Positions 1-6,067 are shown, counted from the stretch's first letter. The stretch is DNA of 9,805 nt from JAFMPW01 sp040830565 (GCA_040830565.1 JBFOMC010000336.1:1-9805), one strand, 5' to 3'. Notes: generated by a model not told the origin, from the sequence alone. Made by a program: numbers and translations.

Positions 1-123
1 ACTACTCAAATTTATGCCAGAGTATTGCAGAAGAAGGTAGGAGAGGACATACAGAATTTGCTAGCCCATATGGAAGCTAAGAAGAACATTAGAAACATAG
101 CCCCCAAATCTTACCATAACTAA
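1..123 (+). CDS. Tyrosine recombinase/integrase, C-terminal end (partial)
   Basis: Frame 1 is open from the window edge for 40 codons to a TAA stop at 121-123. The peptide begins TTQIYARVLQKKVGEDIQ. This is the typical end of phage-type integrases of Bacteroidetes, where the Tyr in the 'TTxxYA' motif (residue 5 here, bases 13-15) is the catalytic nucleophile that attaches covalently to DNA, followed by a helix rich in Lys and Glu. Only this last helix and tail are in the window; the Arg-His-Arg part of the active site lies upstream. Family assignment rests on this short motif, so it is good but not certain. A mobile element or its remnant is therefore likely to extend to the left. The C-terminal tail contains several Lys and Asn, as is common in this group. 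Confidence 0.72.
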   Translation, partial: TTQIYARVLQKKVGEDIQNLLAHMEAKKNIRNIAPKSYHN

Positions 124-761
124 CCTTGCGCAGGAACCTGTTTCGATTTTACAGTGTTCGGAAAGATAAGCGTCAAGGAAAATCGAAATAGGGCGCACTC
201 CAAATTACTATCTAGTACTAGTTATAGTTCTAATATTTTGCTTCGCAAAAGAAAAAAGGAAGAGCAAGAGGGCAACACGCTTCGCGATGTTACTTATAAT
301 CATACTGTTGAAAATCAATTACTTATTAAAACATACCGTACGATAAAGGGATACGTTTTTAGAGTAATAATGCTCTGAGGCCAATAAAACTGCGCATTTT
401 TAGAGTAAAAACTGTGAATTACCTCGCTCAGTAGTATTAGTTTGTGTAAGATTTGGGCTTGCAGCGCGAAACTTAGTTTCGCTCGCCTTTATATAACGGG
501 CTATGATATCGTAAAGAAACCTGACCCGAAAAAAGTCTATTAATGAGACTACTAAAAAAGACCGAGAATAGGACTTTCTTGAAATATGAAGGATGGTAAA
601 TCAAGCTAGTTCCTTTAAATGGCCGTTTTGCTGGACTTAAAAATCGTGGTCAATAATTCATATAAGTTGGATATGATCATTAACATTATATCGCTATATT
701 AGTTAATGATCATATTCAATTGTTGTAGCCATATTTCAGGACAAGACATTAAAAGAACCGG
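124..761. other. Gene-poor stretch between integrase tail and AraC gene
   Basis: No convincing gene is visible in these 638 bases. The only sizeable frame (GTG at 154 to the stop at 376-378) has a biased, low-complexity product rich in Lys, Arg, Ser and Asn, and I do not call it. The stretch holds several small inverted repeats: TTTTGC-TTC-GCAAAA at 236-250, GCGAAAC-TTA-GTTTCGC at 466-482 and AGTCT/AGACT at 534-550. It also holds a 12-bp direct repeat (TTTTTAGAGTAA at 356-367 and 397-408). The larger inverted repeat at 667-719 is listed separately. Lying next to an integrase end, this may be the border of a mobile element, but I see no duplicated attachment site. Confidence 0.6.
667..719. repeat. 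18-bp inverted repeat upstream of AraC gene
   Basis: Left arm TTGGATATGATCATTAAC (667-684) and right arm GTTAATGATCATATTCAA (702-719) are complementary at 17 of 18 positions, with a 17-base AT-rich spacer. There is no T-run after the right arm, so a classical terminator is unlikely. The position 43 bases ahead of the AraC-family start fits an operator, possibly autoregulatory, or a structured 5' leader. Which protein, if any, binds it cannot be told from sequence. Confidence 0.6.
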
Positions 762-1613
762 ATGGTTTTAGACCACAAGAAAATAGAGGTTAGTGAGAAA
801 GTTGTATTTGAAACAATCATTTGCAATACCGAGACTACTTTCAATTTTCAATTGAATGATGACGCGTATTTTATTTATGTCAATCACGGACATCATGTCG
901 CCATTTCTCCGAATGAAATAATTGAGGTTCCGGAAGGTGATTTAGGAATAGCGGTTGGAAAATCTCTTATTTTGAAAGCTTACCCTAATAAAAAGAATCA
1001 ACACTATCAAGTACTTATCATTCATATCAACAGAGACTTGGTTGCAAAGGCTTTCGGAAACAATTTTCCAGACATCAGTACTTCATCGGAAAATGAGTTT
1101 AGTAAGGATATGTTCACGGGCAAACCATGTGTGATATCCAAGAATTATGTCGATGGAGTCCTGCAATATTTCTATAATCAGCACATAATAACTGAAGAGA
1201 TCCTTGAAATAAAAATTAAAGAAATATTGTTGCTTCTATTAAGCAGCAAAAAAGCGGAGGAAGTAGCACTTCTCTTAGAGCATTTTGTGAATAAAAGAAC
1301 GTCCAGTTTCAAGGAGGTAATAGAAACTCATGTATTTAGTGAGATTTCTATTGAAGAGCTTTCACAGCTCTGTAATATGAGTCTTTCAAGCTTTAAAAGA
1401 CATTTCAAGAAGATTTACAGTACCACGCCAAATGAATATATTTTTGATAAACGTCTTGAAAACTCAAAAAAGCTTTTGGCTACTTCCGAGCAATCGATAG
1501 ATGATATTGCTTTACTTTCAGGTTTCAAAACCACAGCTCATTTTTCCAGAAAATTCAAAGAGAAATACTCCATGCCTCCATCTCATTACAAATTGACCCT
1601 CTCAGATAAATAA
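762..1613 (+). CDS. AraC-family transcriptional regulator
   Basis: The 283-residue product is a DNA-binding transcription factor acting in the cytoplasm. The C-terminal hundred residues form a complete AraC-type double helix-turn-helix. The first HTH is near 195-218 (ISIEELSQLCNMSLSSFKRH). The second is near 245-268 (SIDDIALLSGF, then HFSRKFKEKY), followed by the characteristic PPSHY end of the family. Residues 1-110 are beta-rich with a YFIYVNHG stretch and look like the cupin-like N-terminal sensing or dimerisation domain of ExsA-like members; this is inferred from pattern only. A helical linker spans about 128-178. The ATG at 762 has no Shine-Dalgarno sequence, which is normal for Bacteroidetes. 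The gene lies 75 bases ahead of two DUF1330 genes in the same direction and is their most obvious regulator. The inducer is unknown. Confidence 0.9.
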   Translation: MVLDHKKIEVSEKVVFETIICNTETTFNFQLNDDAYFIYVNHGHHVAISPNEIIEVPEGDLGIAVGKSLILKAYPNKKNQHYQVLIIHINRDLVAKAFGNNFPDISTSSENEFSKDMFTGKPCVISKNYVDGVLQYFYNQHIITEEILEIKIKEILLLLLSSKKAEEVALLLEHFVNKRTSSFKEVIETHVFSEISIEELSQLCNMSLSSFKRHFKKIYSTTPNEYIFDKRLENSKKLLATSEQSIDDIALLSGFKTTAHFSRKFKEKYSMPPSHYKLTLSDK

Positions 1614-1651
1614 CTGAACCTTTCAGAGAAGCCTTTCCTTTCTATCCAGTC

Positions 1652-1659
1652 TAACTTTG
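1652..1659 (+). promoter_or_regulatory. Bacteroidetes -7 promoter box upstream of the first DUF1330 gene
   Basis: TAACTTTG matches the Bacteroidetes -7 consensus TAnnTTTG exactly and lies 29 bases before the ATG at 1689, giving a leader of roughly 20-25 nt. No TTG is present at the usual 17-23 base spacing upstream (about 1626-1634). A promoter lacking its -33 element is typical of activator-dependent genes, and an AraC-family gene ends 38 bases upstream. The dependence is inference. Confidence 0.5.
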
Positions 1660-1688
1660 TGTTATTCACAAATTAGAAATTTTAAGAT

Positions 1689-1994
1689 ATGGAAGGGAGC
1701 AAAACATTTTTAGTAATAACTGCAATCGTCAATAAACAAAATATTGCTGAAGTACCTGAATATTTAGGTAGTGTAATGCAAATTTTCGGGCAAAATGGTG
1801 GAAAGCCGGTTGGTAGATACAAAACGATTAACCCTTTGGTTGGAGGTGAATCACCTGAAATGATGGCTGTAATTGAATTTGATAGCCCCAAGACCATTGA
1901 AGATATGGTAAATGGACAAGCATTTAGAGCTTTGTCAGAGCAGAGAACCCGGGTTTTTACCAAACTGAATATGATTATCAGTCAAAACATGTAA
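1689..1994 (+). CDS. DUF1330-family protein (cytoplasmic paralogue)
   Basis: A 101-residue protein with the layout of DUF1330, a small ferredoxin-like alpha/beta fold usually found as dimers and related to the EthD and monooxygenase-like barrel proteins. Typical features are FLVITAIV as the first strand, YLGSVMQIFGQNGGKPVGRYKT as helix and second strand (about 26-46), PEMMAVIEFDS as the central strand (about 55-65) and FRALSEQRTRVF as the last helix (about 79-90). There is no signal peptide, so a cytoplasmic location is expected. The following gene encodes a clear paralogue 10 bases away, and a TAnnTTTG box lies just upstream. Biochemical function is not established for most of this family, and I assign none. 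No catalytic residue can be named from the sequence. Confidence 0.78.
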   Translation: MEGSKTFLVITAIVNKQNIAEVPEYLGSVMQIFGQNGGKPVGRYKTINPLVGGESPEMMAVIEFDSPKTIEDMVNGQAFRALSEQRTRVFTKLNMIISQNM

Positions 1995-2004
1995 AAGCAA
2001 GCCT

Positions 2005-2391
2005 ATGAAAAAGTCAATACTGATATCCATTTTACTGATCTCTGTTTCAGTTTTGCTTTCGAATAAAGTCGTTGCCCAGGAAGATGTAATGACAAGAACT
2101 GTCTTAGTCATTAATGCTGTGGTCAATCAAGAGCACAAACAAGAACTCCAGGGCTACCTTTCGCAAATGATGAAGGTTTTTAAAGACAACGGTGGTAATC
2201 CTCTTGGGCGATATAAAACTATTGAGAAAATTAAAGGTTCGCGAGTTCCCGAGATGATTGCCATAGTTTCATTTGAAAATGCAGAAACAATAAAGAAAAT
2301 GTTAGAAGGTGATGAGTACAAAAGTTTATCTGAATTAAGAGAACGTGTTTTTAGTGATTTAAAAATCGTTCTCTGTACTGAACTCAATTAA
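2005..2391 (+). CDS. DUF1330-family protein with signal peptide
   Basis: The 128-residue product starts with a clear signal peptide: KK, then a hydrophobic core ILISILLISVSVLL, and probable cleavage after VVA near residue 24 (VVA-QE). The mature part repeats the preceding protein. By eye about 40 of 94 aligned residues are identical, including NGG-x-P-x-GRYKTI, PEM and LSE-x-R-x-RVF. This looks like a tandem duplication followed by acquisition or loss of an export signal, placing one copy in the cytoplasm and one in the periplasm. No cysteine follows the core at a lipobox position, so a soluble periplasmic protein is more likely than a lipoprotein. The 10-base spacing on either side suggests one transcript with its neighbours. 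Function is unknown. Confidence 0.78.
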   Translation: MKKSILISILLISVSVLLSNKVVAQEDVMTRTVLVINAVVNQEHKQELQGYLSQMMKVFKDNGGNPLGRYKTIEKIKGSRVPEMIAIVSFENAETIKKMLEGDEYKSLSELRERVFSDLKIVLCTELN

Positions 2392-2401
2392 TGTATTACT
2401 T

Positions 2402-2728
2402 ATGGTACTCAATGAAGATTTTCAAAACTTTATTCTTGATCAACTTCAAGGTATAGGCGAGTTTGAGACGAAACGTATGTTTGGCGGATTGGCTCTTTTA
2501 AGTCAAGGTTCGGCATTTGCCAAAATAAAGCATGACAAAGTTTGGCTCAAAGTAGACGAAAACAACATAGTTGACTTTGAAAAGCATGGAATGAAACAAT
2601 ATACCTATGGTAAGGACAATTCCAGAAAACTTAGTTTTTATGAAACGCCCATAGTAATTATTGAGGACAGAGATAAACTAAAGAATTGGGTTAAAAAATC
2701 CATTGAAGTAGCTATGAAAAAAAAGTAA
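2402..2728 (+). CDS. TfoX N-terminal domain protein
   Basis: The 108-residue product matches the TfoX/Sxy N-terminal domain over its whole length. An N-terminal helix (FQNFILDQLQGIGEFE) is followed by the hallmark RMFGG (about 25-29), then FAKIKHDKVWLKVDE (about 39-53), FTY-like QYTYGKD (about 66-72) and SFYETP (about 78-83), with a final Trp-containing helix (NWVKKSIEVAMKKK). In gamma-proteobacteria TfoX/Sxy proteins control competence genes. Stand-alone N-terminal-domain proteins such as this are widespread with unclear roles, so no competence function should be assumed. It begins 10 bases after the second DUF1330 gene and is probably the last gene of that transcript. The annotation as a domain family is firm; the role is not. 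Confidence 0.85.
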   Translation: MVLNEDFQNFILDQLQGIGEFETKRMFGGLALLSQGSAFAKIKHDKVWLKVDENNIVDFEKHGMKQYTYGKDNSRKLSFYETPIVIIEDRDKLKNWVKKSIEVAMKKK

Positions 2729-2910
2729 CTTTCTACAACAGGATATCGCATGAAAAGCCGTAGTTCAGTTTCTTAAAACCAACTATTAAAAACGCTTAAA
2801 AAAGTAAGCATGAGCACCTCGTTAAGTAGGGAGAAATTGCGCATAGGAATATTGATTGAATTACAGATAAACAACTGGATTCAATTGAGAAAAGACTGTT
2901 TTGGCGTTTA

Positions 2911-4017
2911 TCACTCAATCAAAACCTTAGCAATGGTGTGAAGAATATCCTGCCTAAAATCCTCATTATAATCGCAATTAGCCAGTAACACCAAACCCAA
3001 TTTCTCTTCGGGAATCAAAAAAAGATAACTACGAAAGCCTTTATCCCCGCCATAATGCCCTACTTTTTTACGCCCTTTGAGCTCACCCAGCTGAAACCCC
3101 AGTCCTATGTAAGGATTACCAGGGAAGGAGGATTGTAACATTTTGTCGTATCCATCTTCTTCTTCCAGTCTTTTTAGAAAACCTATCATCCATTTACAAA
3201 GGTCATAGGTAGAAGCATTTAAAGTACTGCTTGGGGCATGTTCCCTTGTATACGGATATGTCTTTCTAATTTTTACTTTTCCTGTAAGCCTGTTCTTTGT
3301 GTGAGGCGTCGTACGTAGCGAATCTGTAATATTGAAATATCTAAAATCGCTATGGTTCATTTCGGCAGGCTGGAGAATGGTTTGTTTGATATACTCTTCA
3401 AAGCTCCGATCAACGCTCTTTTCGATGACAGCTCCCAATATGTCATATCCCAAATTGCTATATAGGTATCTTGAAAATGGCGGGTGTTGTAGTTTTAGTT
3501 CTAATCTACTAATATAATTTGATAGGCTCTCTTTGGATCGATTATAGTTCTTCCAATTATAATTATTTATATCAGGTAATCCTGAAGTATGGTTTAAAAG
3601 ACTTTGAACGGTAATCTTTTTACAATCTGAATGTGCGCAACGCAGTTTAGGTAAAATTTCGATTAGAGGTCGACCCAAATCCATTTTTTTCTCCTCAACC
3701 AGCTGTATGATGGCCATAGCAGTAAACAGTTTGCTAATCGAGGCGGTATGAAAGACGGAATGTTTCGTAACGGGATTGCCTTTAGAAATATTTTTCACTC
3801 CATATCCCCTTGCTAAAAGGATAGAATCATATTGAACAATCCCAATTGATAATCCCGGTATTTCGGCCTGCACCATGGTATGGGCAACAATAGAATCGAC
3901 CATTTTACTAAGGCTGCTCACCTGCGCTTTTACATTCTTATTCTGACCAATAGAACTCTCGGAAATAAACACTCCCAGAATACTTAAAAAAGCTAACCAA
4001 TACTTTTTAATCTTCAT
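2911..4017 (-). CDS. Secreted serine hydrolase, beta-lactamase/PBP4-like family
   Basis: A 368-residue protein of the class C beta-lactamase-like (Pfam Beta-lactamase) family, numbered here from the ATG. A signal peptide covers about 1-24 (KIKKYWLAFLSILGVFISES). The active-site triad of motifs is complete: SISK (S93-x-x-K96) with the nucleophile and general base, YSN (Y186-x-N188), and HYG in GHYGG (H321-x-G323), which replaces the KTG box. LLNHTSGLPD (about 140-149) is another family signature. Members hydrolyse peptide or ester bonds in the periplasm, as D-aminopeptidases, esterases or cell-wall enzymes. True antibiotic resistance is unlikely to be the role. A TTG start two codons upstream (4023) is possible, but the ATG at 4017 gives the more standard signal peptide. 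It is convergent with the TfoX gene and divergent from the MarR gene. Confidence 0.88.
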   Translation of the reverse strand: MKIKKYWLAFLSILGVFISESSIGQNKNVKAQVSSLSKMVDSIVAHTMVQAEIPGLSIGIVQYDSILLARGYGVKNISKGNPVTKHSVFHTASISKLFTAMAIIQLVEEKKMDLGRPLIEILPKLRCAHSDCKKITVQSLLNHTSGLPDINNYNWKNYNRSKESLSNYISRLELKLQHPPFSRYLYSNLGYDILGAVIEKSVDRSFEEYIKQTILQPAEMNHSDFRYFNITDSLRTTPHTKNRLTGKVKIRKTYPYTREHAPSSTLNASTYDLCKWMIGFLKRLEEEDGYDKMLQSSFPGNPYIGLGFQLGELKGRKKVGHYGGDKGFRSYLFLIPEEKLGLVLLANCDYNEDFRQDILHTIAKVLIE

Positions 4018-4194
4018 TCTCAAATGATTTACATTCGTATAACCTAAAATTATGAATTTTCACACCAAACTACAGGATGCTAAAATAATTGAAAACCTTT
4101 AGGTTTACTCCAGGGAAGTATCGGGTAATCAAAATAGCAGAAGTGTCCGAAGAAAGGGTATAATGCGCAAAGCTTAATTAAATGTTAATTATGT

Positions 4195-4206
4195 TGTATA
4201 TACAAC
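4195..4206. promoter_or_regulatory. Candidate MarR operator, site 1 (short form)
   Basis: The sequence GTTGTATACAAC is a perfect 12-bp palindrome 22-33 bases ahead of the MarR start. The half-sites GTTGTA/TACAAC are the same as in the two other sites of this cluster, but the central TA is missing, so the half-sites are two bases closer. It overlaps the presumed -33 TTG, which would suit autorepression. Confidence 0.6.
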
Positions 4207-4223
4207 TTATATTTTTACCTTTG
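4196..4223 (+). promoter_or_regulatory. MarR gene promoter (Bacteroidetes -33/-7)
   Basis: TTG at 4196-4198 and TACCTTTG at 4216-4223 match the Bacteroidetes TTG / TAnnTTTG pattern with a 17-base spacer. The -7 box ends only four bases before the ATG at 4228. With a normal start-site distance, the transcript would begin at or next to the AUG, that is, with little or no leader. The -33 TTG is inside the palindrome. Confidence 0.65.
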
Positions 4224-4227
4224 TCGC

Positions 4228-4629
4228 ATGAAGTATCAATTAGAACATTGTATCGGATCGAGACTGAGGAGGTTATCACGAGTAGCAGATGGACATATAA
4301 GAAAGTTTTTAGGAGCTTATAGGATTACTGAAAACCAGATGACTATTTTATTCACCCTGCATGAACTTGGAAAGGTGGAGCAGGGAAAAGTTGGAGAATT
4401 CCTTTGTCTTGAAAGGTCAACTATAAGTCGAAACATCAAACTTTTGGAAAAGCAAAATCTGTTAAGCCGAACAACGGAATACAGACCAGAGGTTGAGCTA
4501 ACTGCGGTGGGGATGGATTTGGTACAAAAACTCATCCCCCAGTGGGAGAAGGCGATGGATATTCTTGTCGAACAGTTACAAGACGAAGGAATGAACCATC
4601 TTCAGAGCTTGGAAAGTAAATTGATATAA
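4228..4629 (+). CDS. MarR-family transcriptional regulator
   Basis: The 133-residue protein is a winged-helix dimeric repressor of the MarR family, close to the family's usual length. Helix 1 (about 5-30, CIGSRLRRLSRVADGHIRKF) belongs to the dimerisation interface. The ITENQMTILFTLHELGKV stretch (33-50) is typical helix 2. The DNA-reading helix-turn-helix is about 52-78 (GKVGEFLCLERSTISRNIKLLEK), with the LERSTISRNI pattern of the group and a wing around 80-92. The C-terminal helix pair (100-131) completes the dimer arm. Cys8 and Cys60 are the only cysteines; a redox-sensing role is possible but only a guess. MarR proteins usually repress themselves and adjacent genes until a small phenolic, lipid or oxidant ligand binds. 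Three matching palindromes in this cluster support that picture. The ATG sits directly after its -7 box, so the mRNA may be leaderless. Confidence 0.9.
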   Translation: MKYQLEHCIGSRLRRLSRVADGHIRKFLGAYRITENQMTILFTLHELGKVEQGKVGEFLCLERSTISRNIKLLEKQNLLSRTTEYRPEVELTAVGMDLVQKLIPQWEKAMDILVEQLQDEGMNHLQSLESKLI

Positions 4630-4649
4630 AAATTTTAATCTTAAAGTTG
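4621..4649 (+). promoter_or_regulatory. Candidate promoter of the 49-codon gene and following genes
   Basis: TTG at 4621-4623 and TAAAGTTG at 4642-4649 have an 18-base spacer. The -7 box differs from TAnnTTTG at one position (G for T) and runs directly into the second palindrome. Transcription would start near 4655, inside the operator, so a bound MarR dimer would block it. The single mismatch lowers confidence. Confidence 0.4.
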
Positions 4650-4659
4650 TATATACAAC
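4646..4659. promoter_or_regulatory. Candidate MarR operator, site 2
   Basis: The sequence GTTGTATATACAAC is a perfect 14-bp palindrome in the 57-base gap between the MarR stop and the next start (4687). The identical 14-mer recurs at 6071-6084. Exact recurrence of a 14-bp palindrome beside a MarR gene is the main evidence. Confidence 0.72.
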
Positions 4660-4686
4660 ATATTATTAAACCTAAAATCAATTAAA

Positions 4687-4836
4687 ATGAAAACAACAAA
4701 TGCACAAAGAAGGGAAGCAGGAACTGTAATGCTCGGTTCTTTTCCCATGAAAAAAGGACATTACTGGAATGCTCGCAGACGCTATGTCGCCAAGGGCCAT
4801 TTTGAAACTTACAAACTTTTGATGCATACGTCATGA
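4687..4836 (+). CDS. Unrecognised 49-residue protein
   Basis: A short open frame from ATG 4687 to TGA 4834-4836. The product is basic and soluble-looking. It begins MKTTNAQRREAGTVMLGSFP, has an aromatic and basic middle (KKGHYWNARRRYVAKGHFETYK, about 22-43) and ends LLMHTS. There is no signal peptide, membrane segment or cysteine, and I do not recognise a family. Three things support it being real. It starts 27 bases after a candidate operator and promoter. It has the A-rich leader typical of real starts here (CAATTAAAATG). Its stop overlaps the next start as ATGA (4833-4836), suggesting translational coupling. It could be a partner or chaperone for the following membrane protein, but that is only inferred from position. 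Confidence 0.6.
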   Translation: MKTTNAQRREAGTVMLGSFPMKKGHYWNARRRYVAKGHFETYKLLMHTS

Positions 4837-5144
4837 AGCGATCAAAAGCAATAACCAAAAGGGATCAGAAGAACGGGCTTGAGAATAAAGCCGTCAATCC
4901 GGGTACAGTCAAAATGACCCCCTGGAAGCAAGCTCTGGTAACCGCTCTGGGGGTCTATCCCCTGCTGTTGACGTACGAATGGTTGGTCAAACAAATTTTA
5001 CCTGTCCATCTCATAGACCGAAGGGTGACCTTGTTAATCGTCGTTTTGATGATTGCCACGACCATGGTATTCCTAGTAATGCCGATACTGGTAAAAATTT
5101 TGAGCCCCTGGCTTTTTAAAAAACACACATCTAAAAACATTTAA
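4833..5144 (+). CDS. Two-helix membrane protein, resembling the membrane tail of ABM-type proteins
   Basis: The 103-residue product has a basic, hydrophilic N-terminus (1-30), then two membrane segments at about 33-56 (QALVTALGVYPLLLTYEWLV) and 66-90 (TLLIVVLMIATTMVFLVMPI), and a basic C-terminus. The pattern PWKQALVT-x-LGVYPL near the first helix and VMPIL-x-x-x-LSPWLF after the second resembles, from memory, the C-terminal membrane part of longer antibiotic-biosynthesis-monooxygenase (ABM) domain proteins. Here the catalytic ferredoxin-like ABM domain is absent, so this is a stand-alone version or a shortened relative. The likely location is the inner membrane with both ends in the cytoplasm, by the positive-inside rule. 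It overlaps the preceding small gene by four bases and ends 11 bases before the hydrolase gene, so all are probably co-expressed. No function is assigned. Confidence 0.7.
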   Translation: MKRSKAITKRDQKNGLENKAVNPGTVKMTPWKQALVTALGVYPLLLTYEWLVKQILPVHLIDRRVTLLIVVLMIATTMVFLVMPILVKILSPWLFKKHTSKNI

Positions 5145-5155
5145 TATAAATCAGA

Positions 5156-6052
5156 ATGAAAACAAATCAACAACATTCGAAGTTACTTGGCACTAAAACA
5201 GTGCGCATCAATGAAACCGGGTTAAACATCCGTTATGCAGAATTGGGTAATGCCAATTCCCCAACTATTCTACTCTTGCACGGCGTACCAGAAAACTTAC
5301 AGACATGGTATGATATTGCCCCAGAGTTGGCCAAAAACTATCATGTATTGGCCATTGACTGGCCCGGGTTTGGAGGTAGTGAAGCTTTTGTCAATATGAA
5401 GGATCACAACCCTAGATCTTTCGCTTCAGTAGGCATGGATTTTCTCAATACCCTTGAAATCAAGCGCGCACATATCATGGCCACCGACATAGGACTTTCT
5501 CCTGCCCTTATTATGGGTTTGGAAAATCCAAATCGCATAGAGCGCATTGTGGTCATGGATGGTATTCCATTCCCTACCAGTGTGTATTCCTCATGGGAGG
5601 TAAGGAGCTTTGCTCGTAAAAATTCCATACGGGCAAAGGCCTTGATCAAATGGTTCCCTAAAATTTCCGCCCGTATTGCCTATAACAAAGGATTTTATAA
5701 GGGCAGTTATATTCCAAGGGAAGTTTTAGAGGAATTTTTAAAAGACGGTTACAACAAAACAACGCAGAATGCCTTTTTGGCCTATTTCCAAAACAATGCG
5801 CCGGGACAGGCTTATCTGGAAAGCAAAATTCATGAAATAGAACAGCCCATATTGGTAGTATGGGGAAGACATGACCGGTTCATCAATGTCAGGCTCGGAG
5901 AATTGTTGCATGAAAAATTGCCGAATTCTAGCCTAGAGATTATCGAAGACGCGGGACATTTTGTACATATGGACAGACCAGAAAAATTACTGGCCGTATC
6001 AGAGGACTTCCTAATGCAAAAAGTTTCTAAAGTGATTCCTTTAAGTAGTTAA
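5156..6052 (+). CDS. Alpha/beta hydrolase with Asp nucleophile position (epoxide hydrolase/dehalogenase-like)
   Basis: The 298-residue product has an alpha/beta-hydrolase fold of normal length and no signal peptide. The oxyanion-hole strand is ILLLHGVPE (38-46, HGxPE as in epoxide hydrolases), and WPGFGGSE (69-76) is the conserved loop after strand 4. The nucleophile elbow reads MATDIGLSPA, putting Asp111 where lipases have Ser. Asp240 (WGRHDRF) and His268 (EDAGHFVHMDRPE) complete a triad. An Asp nucleophile points to hydrolysis through an alkyl-enzyme ester, as in epoxide hydrolases and haloacid or haloalkane dehalogenases, rather than ester cleavage. The Gly normally found at the second elbow position is Leu here (DIGL), which is unusual. 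The lid is about 136-215. The gene lies 11 bases after the membrane-protein gene and is probably in the same transcript. The substrate is unknown. Confidence 0.85.
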   Translation: MKTNQQHSKLLGTKTVRINETGLNIRYAELGNANSPTILLLHGVPENLQTWYDIAPELAKNYHVLAIDWPGFGGSEAFVNMKDHNPRSFASVGMDFLNTLEIKRAHIMATDIGLSPALIMGLENPNRIERIVVMDGIPFPTSVYSSWEVRSFARKNSIRAKALIKWFPKISARIAYNKGFYKGSYIPREVLEEFLKDGYNKTTQNAFLAYFQNNAPGQAYLESKIHEIEQPILVVWGRHDRFINVRLGELLHEKLPNSSLEIIEDAGHFVHMDRPEKLLAVSEDFLMQKVSKVIPLSS

Positions 6053-6067
6053 TATTATTTTAATTTA

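Noticed and set aside
154..378. GTG-initiated open frame of 74 codons after the integrase
   Set aside because: The product is low-complexity and basic with no recognisable fold, starts at GTG without promoter or leader signal, and runs through a hairpin. Treated as chance.
722..727. Isolated GTTGTA half-site upstream of the AraC gene (and TACAAC at 2735-2740)
   Set aside because: Single 6-base half-sites without a partner also occur inside genes here, so they are not evidence of MarR binding.
2810..2941. Plus-strand ATG frame of 43 codons between the TfoX gene and the serine hydrolase
   Set aside because: It runs into the antisense of the hydrolase gene, shows no family resemblance and has no promoter. 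Chance frame.
2911..4017. Serine hydrolase as an antibiotic-resistance beta-lactamase
   Set aside because: It has the HYG box and LLNHTSGLP signature of the broad esterase/PBP4-like group, which mostly does not confer resistance.
4018..4023. TTG start for the serine hydrolase two codons before the ATG
   Set aside because: The ATG at 4017 gives a normal lysine-rich signal-peptide start, and nothing favours the rarer codon.
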